From JANQTF01 sp036835375 (lineage in GTDB: Bacteria; Bacteroidota; Bacteroidia; J057): a stretch of DNA of 12,292 nt. The first letter of the stretch is position 1. Each line of letters starts with the position of its first letter. Made by a program: the position numbers and the translations under genes. The notes under the pieces were generated by a model. It had not been told where the DNA came from. It saw only the letters and a program-made list of their open reading frames with translations, and ran no database searches. Shown here in pieces: positions 1 through 6,707 of the stretch. Where the stretch lies: the NCBI GenBank assembly GCA_036835375.1, contig DAITMB010000135.1, forward strand, positions 1 to 12,292, written 5' to 3'.

Positions 1-1
1 C

Positions 2-1615
2 TCAAGCCTTCATCTCTATCGTCTGTGCGGCGACGCTGCCATTGCGTCTGGCGCTGTGAATGAGGTCTGCGGCTTTTTCGGCGATGGCCATCACGGCGGC
101 ATTGGTGTTTCCTCGGATGATCCGTGGCATGACGGAGGCATCGACAATTCGGAGTCCAGAGATTCCCTGTACTTGTAGCTGGGCATTCACGACGGCGAGG
201 CGGTCGCTGCCCATCTTGGCGGTGCCCACGGGATGGTAGAGGGTCTGGGCCTGCTCGCGGATGTAGGCGGCGATGTCTGCCTCGGCGTGGAGGGGCTGTG
301 CGGGAAGATGGTGACCTTGGAAGTGCTTGCGCATGCTGGGCGCGGCTGCGATGCGCAGCCCGGCTTGAAATCCCCGGACGAGGGTCTGTACGTCTTCTTC
401 GGCTTGCAAATAGCCGTGGTCAATGCGTGGGGCGACCTGGGGCTGCGGGGAAGCGAGCTGCACATAGCCCTGGCTTTGGGGTTGGAGCAGGGTGGGTCCC
501 ATGGAATAGCCGTCGCCTTTTTTGGGGATGTCAAACCCGTGGTTGTAAAAATAGCCGGGGCCGAAGTGAAACTGAATGTCGGGCGCGTCGAGGTGGGGCA
601 ACGTTCGGATAAATCCTCCGGCTTCGGCGACGTTGGAGGAGAGCGGACCTTCCGACCAGATCAGGTAGTTGAGCAGGCTGCTGAGGCTGCGGGCAGATGT
701 CAGGGTGGGCTTCGTAAACGTGTCGTACACCATTGGCACGATGAGGTGATCTTGCAAATTCGCGCCAACGCCGGGAAGATCTGCCTGGACGGCGATGCCG
801 AGTTGTTGAAGCGCTGGGCCTGGACCGATCCCCGACAGGAGGAGCAGCTGAGGTGTGTTGTAGGCACCTGCGGCGAGGATCACTTCCAGCCGGGCCGATT
901 CGGTCGTAATTTCTCTACCACGGCGGACACGGAGGCCTGAAACCCGACTTTGATGGATCAAAAGCTGCTCGACATGGCAGCCAGTTCGAACCTCCAGGTT
1001 GTTTCGGTGGCGAATCGGTTTGATGAAGGCAGCGGCAGCGCTCATGCGTTTTCCGCGGTGCTGAGTCACTTGGTAGTGGCCAAAACCTTCCTGGTCAGCG
1101 CCATTAAAATCCACATTTGCTGGATATCCGGCCTCTTGACCCGCTTGCACGAAATCGTTGCTCAGTGCAAAGGGTTCGTGCAAATCCTGGATATGGAGGG
1201 GGCCTTCCTGTCCATGCAAGTCGTCATGAAGGCGGGCATTTCGTTCACTTTTTTTGAAGTAAGGCAGTAGAGAGGCATAGTCCCAGCCCGCATTGCCGAG
1301 CGAGGCCCAGTGGTCGTAATCGCTCCGATGGCCCCGGATATAGATCATGGCATTGATCGACGAGCAGCCACCCATCACCTTTCCTCGGGGCAAAAACATC
1401 TTGCGGCCCGCTGCCGCAGGCTGCACGACGGTCTCATAGTTCCAATCCACCGCTCCCTTAAACAGTTCTGAAAACGCAGCTGGGATATGAATTTCCTTCT
1501 TTTTGTCTTCCGGACCTGCCTCCAGGAGCAGTACGCGCACTTCCGGGTCTTCGCTCAGCCGATGAGCCAAGACACAGCCTGCGGTTCCTCCGCCGATGAT
1601 GATGTAGTCAAACAT
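2..1615 (-). CDS. GMC-family FAD-dependent oxidoreductase (choline/alcohol dehydrogenase-like)
   Basis: Complete 537-residue protein, similar in length to bacterial choline dehydrogenases (about 550). Seen: an N-terminal FAD-binding GGGTAG loop at residues 8-13 followed by the LLLEAG strand near 29-34; a GMC signature 1 region at 78-101 (GKVMGGCSSIN), with Cys84 where Ser/Gly/Thr is usual; GMC signature 2 at 250-264 (GAYNTPQLLLLSGIG); and the C-terminal catalytic pair His461 (in YHPVGTAKMG) and Asn503 (in RGNTNAAV). Family knowledge: these enzymes oxidise an alcohol, passing hydride to FAD, in the cytosol or at the membrane. The substrate cannot be read from sequence; choline, long-chain or polyol alcohols are all possible. 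No betaine-aldehyde dehydrogenase or transporter is visible beside it, so a betA name is not justified. The ATG is the first Met just before the FAD strand. No clear ribosome-binding site or Bacteroidota -7/-33 promoter is seen upstream. The family call is secure, the substrate unknown. Confidence 0.95.
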   Translation of the reverse strand: MFDYIIIGGGTAGCVLAHRLSEDPEVRVLLLEAGPEDKKKEIHIPAAFSELFKGAVDWNYETVVQPAAAGRKMFLPRGKVMGGCSSINAMIYIRGHRSDYDHWASLGNAGWDYASLLPYFKKSERNARLHDDLHGQEGPLHIQDLHEPFALSNDFVQAGQEAGYPANVDFNGADQEGFGHYQVTQHRGKRMSAAAAFIKPIRHRNNLEVRTGCHVEQLLIHQSRVSGLRVRRGREITTESARLEVILAAGAYNTPQLLLLSGIGPGPALQQLGIAVQADLPGVGANLQDHLIVPMVYDTFTKPTLTSARSLSSLLNYLIWSEGPLSSNVAEAGGFIRTLPHLDAPDIQFHFGPGYFYNHGFDIPKKGDGYSMGPTLLQPQSQGYVQLASPQPQVAPRIDHGYLQAEEDVQTLVRGFQAGLRIAAAPSMRKHFQGHHLPAQPLHAEADIAAYIREQAQTLYHPVGTAKMGSDRLAVVNAQLQVQGISGLRIVDASVMPRIIRGNTNAAVMAIAEKAADLIHSARRNGSVAAQTIEMKA

Positions 1616-2181
1616 GCCGTTGAATTTGTGGTGGCGAGTAGAAAATAGAGAAAGCTTGTAGTGGCGCTCAGTGTTTTAGTTGATTGATAGATGAGTGAAG
1701 GGACGCGGTAATCACAGAGTGACTTCTGATCGTTTTCTGTGCTAGGCGAACTTCTACAGCGCACACGATGCGCCTGGCCGAGTCATTCATTTACGCAATC
1801 TACTCACTCCCAACTTACGAGCAGCATTAGAGAATTCCAATGACAATTCCCAGCTGCACGGACCGGAGAGTTACCCTGTGCTCATCAGGGTGAAAACGGT
1901 CCCGAAGAATAAAAAGTGGCATGGTACATCCCATTCGTCCAACTTCTTAGAATAAATGCTTGCAAATTGGGAGAGTCTCCCTATTTTTTAGTCCAAATTC
2001 CCTGAGGCCGTCTGTAGATCGACATGCCTAGAAAAGGAATCTAGCACTTGAATGCTTGGAGCATTTCTCGTCAACAGACTGTCTTATTGTCTGAGAAGAC
2101 GTGACCTATTCCCAAGGCATGAACGCTGGATTTCGTCATCTGTCGTTCTTCACATGGTCAATTTTCTACGCTACTACCCTC
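1616..2181. other. Long divergent intergenic region without a convincing gene
   Basis: This 566-base stretch lies between the divergently transcribed GMC oxidoreductase and glgB, so it should hold both promoters. I found no TTG-N20-TAnnTTTG match on either strand. It has two small inverted repeats: a GGGAGAGTCTCCC palindrome at 1969-1981 followed by a T-rich run, and CAGAC/GTCTG arms at 2075-2079 and 2089-2093. Short open stretches exist, but none has a start codon plus recognisable protein character. The part from 2101 is in frame with glgB and could be translated if the upstream GTG were used, which I consider unlikely. Confidence 0.6.
1969..1990 (+). promoter_or_regulatory. Palindrome followed by T-run (attenuator-like or operator)
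   Basis: GGGAGAGTCTCCC at 1969-1981 can fold as a 5-bp GC-rich stem with a 3-base loop and is followed directly by TATTTTTTAG. That is the shape of a weak intrinsic terminator on the plus strand. It lies about 200 bases upstream of the preferred glgB start, with no plus-strand gene before it. If functional, it would be a leader attenuator for glgB or a protein-binding palindrome. The stem is short, so chance is a real possibility. Confidence 0.25.
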
Positions 2182-4197
2182 ATGGCTGAACCAACTTCCC
2201 ACATTGCCCTCGTTCGAGATGATCCTTGGCTTGAACCTTATGAACAGGACATCCTGGACCGACTGTCGCGCTGCATGGCTGCCATTTCGCAGATCGCAGA
2301 GCAACACGGCAGCCTCTACCAATTTGCCCAGGCCTATCGCCACTACGGCATCCACTACGACCCTCAGAAAGAAGGTTGGTGGTATCGCGAGTGGGCACCA
2401 GGCGCCGAAGCCCTGTATCTGACGGGCGACTTCAACCAATGGAATCGGGAGAGTCATCCCCTCATGCCCCAGCCCGGCGGCGACTGGGAGATCTTCCTTC
2501 CAGGCTCAGAAGCCCTAAAGCACGAACAGCGCGTGAAGGTGCGAATCACCGGCCACGGCCTGGACCGCGATCGCATTCCGGCATTTATTCAGCGTGCCAT
2601 CCAAGACCCGGTGACGCACGACTATTCCGGCCAAATTTGGCATCCTCAATCGGCTTTCCTCTGGAAAAACAACGATTTTTCGCTTTCCGACATGGAAGCG
2701 CCCATGATCTATGAATGCCACACTGGCATGGCACAGGAGAAGGAAGGACTGGGCACTTATCGAGAATTTGCCGATCAGATTCTGCCGCGCATTCATCACC
2801 TTGGTTACAACTGCATCCAATTGATGGCTGTGCAGGAGCACCCCTACTACGGCTCTTTCGGTTATCACGTCTCTAACTTTTTCGCGCCAAGCTCCCGGTT
2901 TGGCACGCCTGAAGACTTGAAATACCTCATCGATCAAGCCCACGGGCTGGGCATCGCGGTGATCATGGATGTGGTGCACTCCCACGCCGTGAAAAACATT
3001 GCCGAAGGTTTGAATGAATTTGACGGCAGTGGCGACCAATATTTCCATCCGGGTGGAAGGGGCGAACACAGTAGCTGGGACTCCAAGCTATTCAACTACG
3101 GCAAGCCGGAAGTCCAGCGCTTTTTGTTGTCCAACCTCGCCTATTGGCTCGAAGAATTTCACTTCGACGGATTTCGCTTCGACGGCGTCACGTCCATGCT
3201 CTACCTTCATCATGGAGATCATGTAGTTTTTGACAGCTACGACAAATACTTCAAGGAAGGGGCAGAATGGGACGCCATTACCTATCTTCAAATGGGCAAT
3301 GAATTGATTCACCAGATTCGCCCCGACGCTCTGAGCATCGCCGAAGACATGAGCGGAATTCCTGGTTGTTGCCGCAAAATCGAAGATGGAGGACTGGGGT
3401 TTGACTATCGCCTTGGCATGGGCATTCCGGACTACTGGATCAAGCTGCTCAAGCACAAACCCGACGAAAGCTGGAATATCCACGAGATGTGGCATACGCT
3501 CACCAATCGCCGATGGAAGGAGAAGACCATCGCTTATGCCGAATCGCATGACCAGGCCCTAGTGGGAGACAAGACCCTGGCTTTTTGGCTCATGGACAAG
3601 GAAATGTACTACCACATGATGGCAGGGGATCCTCATCCGGTGATCGATCGCGGGATCGCGCTCCACAAGATGATTCGGCTATTCACTGCCACTTTGGGAG
3701 GCGAGGGCTATTTGAATTTCATCGGAAATGAATTTGGGCATCCGGAGTGGATCGACTTCCCGCGGGAGGGCAACGGATGGAGCTACAAATATGCTCGTCG
3801 GCAGTGGTCGCTGGTGGATCGGCAGGACCTGAAGTATCGGTTTCTGAATGAGTTTGACAAGGCCATGATTCAGCTTCTCAAGGATCAACAAGTGCTCAGC
3901 AGCTTGCCAGCGACGCAGCTTAACATGGACCCGGTGAATCAAACGCTGATTTTTGAGCGAAATAACCTCATTTTCGCCTTCAATTTTCACGTGGCGAACG
4001 CCATTCCCGACTATGGATTTGTGGTGCCCAATTCGGGGAGTTACCAAATTCTCCTCAATAGCGACGCCGTCGAGTTTGGGGGACATGGCCGCATTGATGA
4101 CAGCATGGTGCACTTCACCCAAGACGACAGTTTTGGGAATGCGCGACTGAGCCTCTACATGACCAATCGCACGGCGCTGGTACTGAAGCGCTTGTAA
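2182..4197 (+). CDS. glgB: 1,4-alpha-glucan branching enzyme, GH13 subfamily 8 (eukaryotic-like type)
   Basis: Makes alpha-1,6 branches in glycogen by cutting and transferring an alpha-1,4 glucan segment; cytosolic. With the start at 2182 the protein is 671 residues. It begins with a DPWLEPY segment typical of this branch, then a CBM48-like domain (GWWYREWAPGAEALYLTGDFNQW), a GH13 barrel, and a C-terminal beta domain. The GH13 motifs are intact: DVVHSH (Asp263, His268), GFRFDGVTSMLY (nucleophile Asp334), IAEDMSG (acid/base Glu388) and YAESHDQALVGDK (Asp457). These match human GBE1 closely by memory, which marks the GH13_8 type and not the usual bacterial type. The frame is open to a GTG at 2101 and an ATG at 2119, but that extension would add a hydrophobic, signal-like segment unsuitable for a cytosolic enzyme, so I chose ATG 2182. 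No Shine-Dalgarno sequence is visible. No glgA, glgC or glgP adjoins it. A strong terminator follows 43 bases downstream. Confidence 0.95.
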   Translation: MAEPTSHIALVRDDPWLEPYEQDILDRLSRCMAAISQIAEQHGSLYQFAQAYRHYGIHYDPQKEGWWYREWAPGAEALYLTGDFNQWNRESHPLMPQPGGDWEIFLPGSEALKHEQRVKVRITGHGLDRDRIPAFIQRAIQDPVTHDYSGQIWHPQSAFLWKNNDFSLSDMEAPMIYECHTGMAQEKEGLGTYREFADQILPRIHHLGYNCIQLMAVQEHPYYGSFGYHVSNFFAPSSRFGTPEDLKYLIDQAHGLGIAVIMDVVHSHAVKNIAEGLNEFDGSGDQYFHPGGRGEHSSWDSKLFNYGKPEVQRFLLSNLAYWLEEFHFDGFRFDGVTSMLYLHHGDHVVFDSYDKYFKEGAEWDAITYLQMGNELIHQIRPDALSIAEDMSGIPGCCRKIEDGGLGFDYRLGMGIPDYWIKLLKHKPDESWNIHEMWHTLTNRRWKEKTIAYAESHDQALVGDKTLAFWLMDKEMYYHMMAGDPHPVIDRGIALHKMIRLFTATLGGEGYLNFIGNEFGHPEWIDFPREGNGWSYKYARRQWSLVDRQDLKYRFLNEFDKAMIQLLKDQQVLSSLPATQLNMDPVNQTLIFERNNLIFAFNFHVANAIPDYGFVVPNSGSYQILLNSDAVEFGGHGRIDDSMVHFTQDDSFGNARLSLYMTNRTALVLKRL

Positions 4198-4240
4198 ACC
4201 CAGGGCTTTTCCAAGCACCAATCCACGGCTACCCAACAAG

Positions 4241-4273
4241 AAAACGGGCTTATCATACGATAAGCCCGTTTTT
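4241..4273. terminator. Bidirectional intrinsic terminator, perfect 14-bp stem
   Basis: Arms AAAACGGGCTTATC (4241-4254) and GATAAGCCCGTTTT (4259-4272) are exact reverse complements around the loop ATAC. The plus strand ends in TTTTT, and the minus strand reads TTTT after its stem. It lies between glgB, transcribed from the left, and the small basic gene, transcribed from the right, so it can stop both convergent transcripts. Confidence 0.92.
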
Positions 4274-4359
4274 GGTTGTTATTTGTCAAAAGGGTGTTAC
4301 AAATAGGAGAGGCAAATATACTTTGCTGATCTTCCACTTGCTCCCCTGAAGAGGTGAGC

Positions 4360-4533
4360 CTATTGTGCCTGCGCCTGCTTGACTTTGGCGCTGAGGCTCT
4401 GAATTACTTCGTAGTTTTTCATCTCCAGCGTCTCCTTCACATTGAAAGTAGGTGCATCCACTTTCAAGTTGGTGCGACGTCTGCGGGCTCTTCCGCGAAG
4501 CTTCAGCTTCTTGATGGTCATTTGTCCAGGCAT
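4360..4533 (-). CDS. Small, highly basic protein (57 residues), unknown function
   Basis: An uninterrupted 57-codon frame starting MPGQMTIKKLKLRGRARRRR and ending in a Gln/Ala-rich tail, with stop TAG at 4360-4362. It has 14 Lys/Arg against 4 Asp/Glu, and an Arg-rich patch RGRARRRR at residues 13-20, followed by a likely helical half (roughly residues 32-56). No Cys, signal peptide or membrane segment is seen. Evidence that it is real: a promoter candidate with correctly spaced -33 and -7 elements sits just upstream (4559-4589), giving a leader of about 20 bases, and a strong terminator lies downstream at 4241-4273. An internal ATG (codon 5, at 4521-4519) is an alternative start. The basic patch suggests binding to RNA, DNA or ribosomes, which is inference only. 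I do not recognise the family. Longer frames overlapping it on both strands lack such support and I treat them as shadows. Confidence 0.72.
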   Translation of the reverse strand: MPGQMTIKKLKLRGRARRRRTNLKVDAPTFNVKETLEMKNYEVIQSLSAKVKQAQAQ

Positions 4534-4558
4534 GCTCTTTTTCTTTAGGAAATGGCTG

Positions 4559-4589
4559 CAAATGTAGCAGAAAAAATTGGGCTCGCCAA
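4559..4589 (-). promoter_or_regulatory. Bacteroidota-type promoter of the small basic gene
   Basis: Read on the minus strand: TTG at 4589-4587, exactly 20 bases, then TACATTTG at 4566-4559. This fits the known Bacteroidota primary-sigma consensus (TTG, 19-21 bases, TAnnTTTG) with no mismatch in the fixed positions. Transcription should start near 4554, about 20 bases before the ATG at 4533. Confidence 0.75.
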
Positions 4590-4787
4590 GAAATGTTTCA
4601 GGAATGTTGAGCGCACATGGAAGGGGTTACAACCAAGTCAGCAAATCGGCAAACCTATTGTAGATTTTATTTAGAAAGGAAACTTGCTCAATATTAGGGA
4701 GTTATTGAAGATAGTTCATAAGATGGAAAACAGCGAAATGGTGAGGAACGCCCAATTTCCCACCCTTGGACACCTGAGATAATTCAA

Positions 4788-4801
4788 AGCAAATATTTGC
4801 T
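4788..4801. promoter_or_regulatory. 14-bp perfect palindrome, possible operator
   Basis: AGCAAATATTTGCT is a perfect palindrome. Its right half contains the TTTG that I read as the -33 element of the promoter for the DUF2490-MORN operon, and the ATATTTGCT half recurs 28 bases downstream at 4821-4829, over the -7 element. A dimeric regulator bound here would cover the promoter. Part of the similarity arises simply because the -33 and -7 elements both end in TTTG. Confidence 0.35.
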
Positions 4802-4827
4802 GATTCAGGGAAAAGAGGAGATATTTG
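4796..4827 (+). promoter_or_regulatory. Probable promoter of the DUF2490-MORN operon
   Basis: TTTG at 4796-4799, a 20-base spacer, and GATATTTG at 4820-4827 match the Bacteroidota consensus TTTG-N20-TAnnTTTG, with one mismatch (G for the first T of the -7 box). The predicted start near 4833 gives a leader of about 70 bases that contains the inverted repeat at 4848-4887. Confidence 0.5.
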
Positions 4828-4847
4828 CTCCGGGCAATTTGAGAGCT

Positions 4848-4887
4848 AACGCTTCGAGTTGCGTTTATCTGAACGGTTTGAAGCGTT
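4848..4887 (+). repeat. Inverted repeat in the predicted leader of the DUF2490 gene
   Basis: AACGCTTC (4848-4855) and GAAGCGTT (4880-4887) are exact reverse complements separated by 24 bases, ending 16 bases before the ATG at 4904. A competing 5-bp pairing, AACGC with GCGTT, exists inside the same stretch (arms near 4848 and 4861). The element could shape the 5' end of the message near the ribosome entry site. There is no T-run, so it is not a simple terminator. Confidence 0.35.
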
Positions 4888-4903
4888 GAAGTGAGCGTAA
4901 AAT

Positions 4904-5713
4904 ATGAATCCAACTATTTTTAGATTAGTAGTTACGATTTCCCTTTTTTTTGTTTTTGTGTGTACTTTTGGGCAAAATTCATCGATTTCGATGGAAGAAA
5001 CCGGCGTCTGGAACGGCGTATATATCAAAGGCAGATTTAATTCTAAGATTGGATATTACGGAGAGCACCATTATCGCTTGCGCAACAGCTTAGAAAACGT
5101 CAATTCTTTTGTAGGCAGGACCCGGCAGTTATATAATCGGGCAGGGATCAACATCATTTTTAATGAATATTTCGAAGGCGTGATAGGACCCACATTGGTG
5201 CTCAATTTCTCTCCTGATCCCAGTGATCCTAATTTCGAAAGAGTCGTTTATGAACCGAGGATTTGGCATCAATGGCTTTTTATTATGCCCAAAATGGGTC
5301 GTTTCAAAGTTTATCATCAGCTGAGATTTGAGCATCGCTGGAAAAGAGGAAATGAAATCAACGCGGAGTTCGATTACACCAATCGATATAGGTATAAATT
5401 ATTCACCTATGTTCCGTTGAACAAAGATAAAATCGAAGTGAAAACACTTTTCTTCTCCCCAAGCGTAGAAATATTCATGCACAGTGGTCCTTCAATTGTG
5501 TTTCATCCGTTTGAAGACTTCAGAACCTACAATGGAATCGGGTATGTGCTCAATCCTAACGTAACTTTCTTTGCAGGGCACATGTGGACATTAGGGCAGA
5601 AGACTAGCGGTTTTGAGTACCGTTCCAGCCACATCCTCCGCTTCAATATTTTTGTAGGGCTAGACTTCAGAAGTTTAGAAAATAAATTACCACTCCCAAA
5701 TTTAGGGTACTAA
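4904..5713 (+). CDS. DUF2490-family outer-membrane beta-barrel protein
   Basis: A 269-residue protein. Residues 1-24 form a signal peptide (basic start, hydrophobic VVTISLFFVFVC, then TFGQ before a polar stretch); the Cys at 20 lacks a lipobox, so signal peptidase I processing is expected. The mature part has alternating aromatic/polar strands and family-like motifs: GVWNGVYIKGRF (34-45), RQLYNRAGIN (74-83), YEPRIWHQW (116-124), HQLRFEHRW (138-146) and NRYRYKLF (160-167). From family knowledge these suggest the DUF2490 barrel group common in Bacteroidota, whose molecular function is not established. It sits in the outer membrane by inference. It overlaps the next gene through TAATG, which suggests translational coupling, and it has a plausible promoter at 4796-4827. 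The gene is clearly AT-richer than those around the pair. The export and barrel reading is firm; the exact family name is from memory. Confidence 0.82.
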   Translation: MNPTIFRLVVTISLFFVFVCTFGQNSSISMEETGVWNGVYIKGRFNSKIGYYGEHHYRLRNSLENVNSFVGRTRQLYNRAGINIIFNEYFEGVIGPTLVLNFSPDPSDPNFERVVYEPRIWHQWLFIMPKMGRFKVYHQLRFEHRWKRGNEINAEFDYTNRYRYKLFTYVPLNKDKIEVKTLFFSPSVEIFMHSGPSIVFHPFEDFRTYNGIGYVLNPNVTFFAGHMWTLGQKTSGFEYRSSHILRFNIFVGLDFRSLENKLPLPNLGY

Positions 5714-6615
5714 TGAATTCTCTCAAGACCAAGTATAAAATTGCTATTACATTGTTCACCTTAGTTGTCGCTGCTTTAGCCGCCACTTCCGTCGTGTTCT
5801 TCCAGAAAACAAAAGACTTGAAAGAGTCTCTGGTTTGGGCGAAGGAAAGAATTGCTGCTGATAGCTTGTTGATCACTAATCACAAATTTGTCGATCGTGA
5901 GTTGTACGATCTATTAAATTCTTATGACAGTTCTTGGGTGTTTTTGTCTAATAAAGAGGATTTGTTGCCGTTTTTAGACAAGATGCTGAAATCGCATGCA
6001 AGAGAGATTGTTTCGTTCCAAAGTCAGCTTGCTATGAATGACAGTAAAATCAACGGTCTAAAAGAACAGATCATTGAGTTTGAATCTCATTTGAGTTATG
6101 CTGAATCAAATAAATCGTTTTACGAAAGTAAAATCATCTCTTTGCAAACAGAGTTGGTACAAAGGCAGGAACTATTGGATTCTGTGAATGAGGAATTGGA
6201 AAAAGTTGAATATGAACTCTCGATCACCTCAGTGGATACGACATGTATATATGCACCAAATGGAAATAAGATTTTTTATTATGGGAAAATGGTGGATCAA
6301 AGCCCACAAAATTTTGGTATTGGGTTTTATGAAGGGAAGGGTTATTACATTGGAGAGTGGGACGGAAACCATCGAAACGGTCGGGGAAAGCACACCTATA
6401 AAGACGGCTCTGTGTATGAGGGCTATTTCAAAAATGATCTGAGAAGCGGTTTTGGCACTTATTTTTATGTTTCGGGAGATGTATATAAAGGGAATTGGAA
6501 AGACGACCTGATGGATGGGGAAGGAGAAATCACACAAGCTGACGGGAAGTCAATCAAGGGAACCTGGAAAGCCGGGAAATATTTGAAGACTGATTTTGTT
6601 CACGAAAAAAGTTGA
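5713..6615 (+). CDS. Membrane-anchored coiled-coil protein with C-terminal MORN repeats
   Basis: A 300-residue protein whose ATG shares a base with the stop codon of the upstream barrel gene. Seen: a Lys-containing N-terminus followed by a single hydrophobic segment at residues 10-30 (AITLFTLVVAALAATSVVFF), read as an uncleaved anchor with the rest in the periplasm; a long, charged helical and probably coiled-coil region at about 97-171; then MORN repeats of the form Y.G.W..G...G.G.Y...G at about 211-232, 233-255 and 256-278, with a weaker one before (186-210) and a partial one after (279-290). From family knowledge MORN repeats form an elongated beta sheet that binds proteins or lipids. No enzymatic domain is present. 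Inference: it works with the coupled outer-membrane barrel, perhaps as a periplasmic spacer or scaffold. The domain layout is clear but the role is unknown. It ends 91 bases before the convergent HAD gene. Confidence 0.85.
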   Translation: MNSLKTKYKIAITLFTLVVAALAATSVVFFQKTKDLKESLVWAKERIAADSLLITNHKFVDRELYDLLNSYDSSWVFLSNKEDLLPFLDKMLKSHAREIVSFQSQLAMNDSKINGLKEQIIEFESHLSYAESNKSFYESKIISLQTELVQRQELLDSVNEELEKVEYELSITSVDTTCIYAPNGNKIFYYGKMVDQSPQNFGIGFYEGKGYYIGEWDGNHRNGRGKHTYKDGSVYEGYFKNDLRSGFGTYFYVSGDVYKGNWKDDLMDGEGEITQADGKSIKGTWKAGKYLKTDFVHEKS

Positions 6616-6679
6616 ACGAGAGCCTTGCCAGTTGATAGAAGTGAAGGCCTGAAATACAAGGGAATAACGCTTCTTTTGC

Positions 6680-6707
6680 AGGCGCATCGAGCAGTAGCTC
6701 GGCGCCT
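6680..6707. terminator. Hairpin at a convergent gene junction, no U-tract
   Basis: AGGCGC (6680-6685) pairs with GCGCCT (6702-6707), and CGAGC (6688-6692) with GCTCG (6697-6701), around the loop AGTA with a 2-base AT bulge: eleven GC-rich pairs. It lies between the ends of the MORN gene and the convergent HAD gene, touching the latter's stop codon. Neither strand has a run of T after the stem, so it may act as a 3'-end protecting structure or a weak terminator instead of a classical one. Confidence 0.45.

Noticed and set aside
233..940. Long plus-strand frame opposite the GMC oxidoreductase
   Set aside because: A shadow of a GC-rich coding gene on the other strand, lacking any recognisable motif.
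1785..1950. Plus-strand open stretch that might be a gene remnant
   Set aside because: It has no start codon and no recognisable family motif, and other frames there are equally open over short distances.
4280..4305. 7-base inverted repeat TATTTGT/ACAAATA
   Set aside because: AT-rich, with a 12-base loop and no T-run or gene start beside it; readily expected by chance next to a real terminator.
4313..4320. Perfect minus-strand -7 box (TATATTTG)
   Set aside because: There is no TTG at a 19-21 base distance upstream, and a transcript would meet the strong terminator at 4241-4273 after about 40 bases.
4286..4561. Longer minus-strand frame (91 codons) overlapping the small basic gene
   Set aside because: Its translation is irregular, with no motif. 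The 57-codon frame starting at 4533 has a coherent basic/helical composition and fits the same promoter with a short leader.
4650..4657. Second minus-strand -7 box (TAGGTTTG) upstream of the small basic gene
   Set aside because: No -33 element at proper spacing; the promoter at 4559-4589 is complete and nearer.
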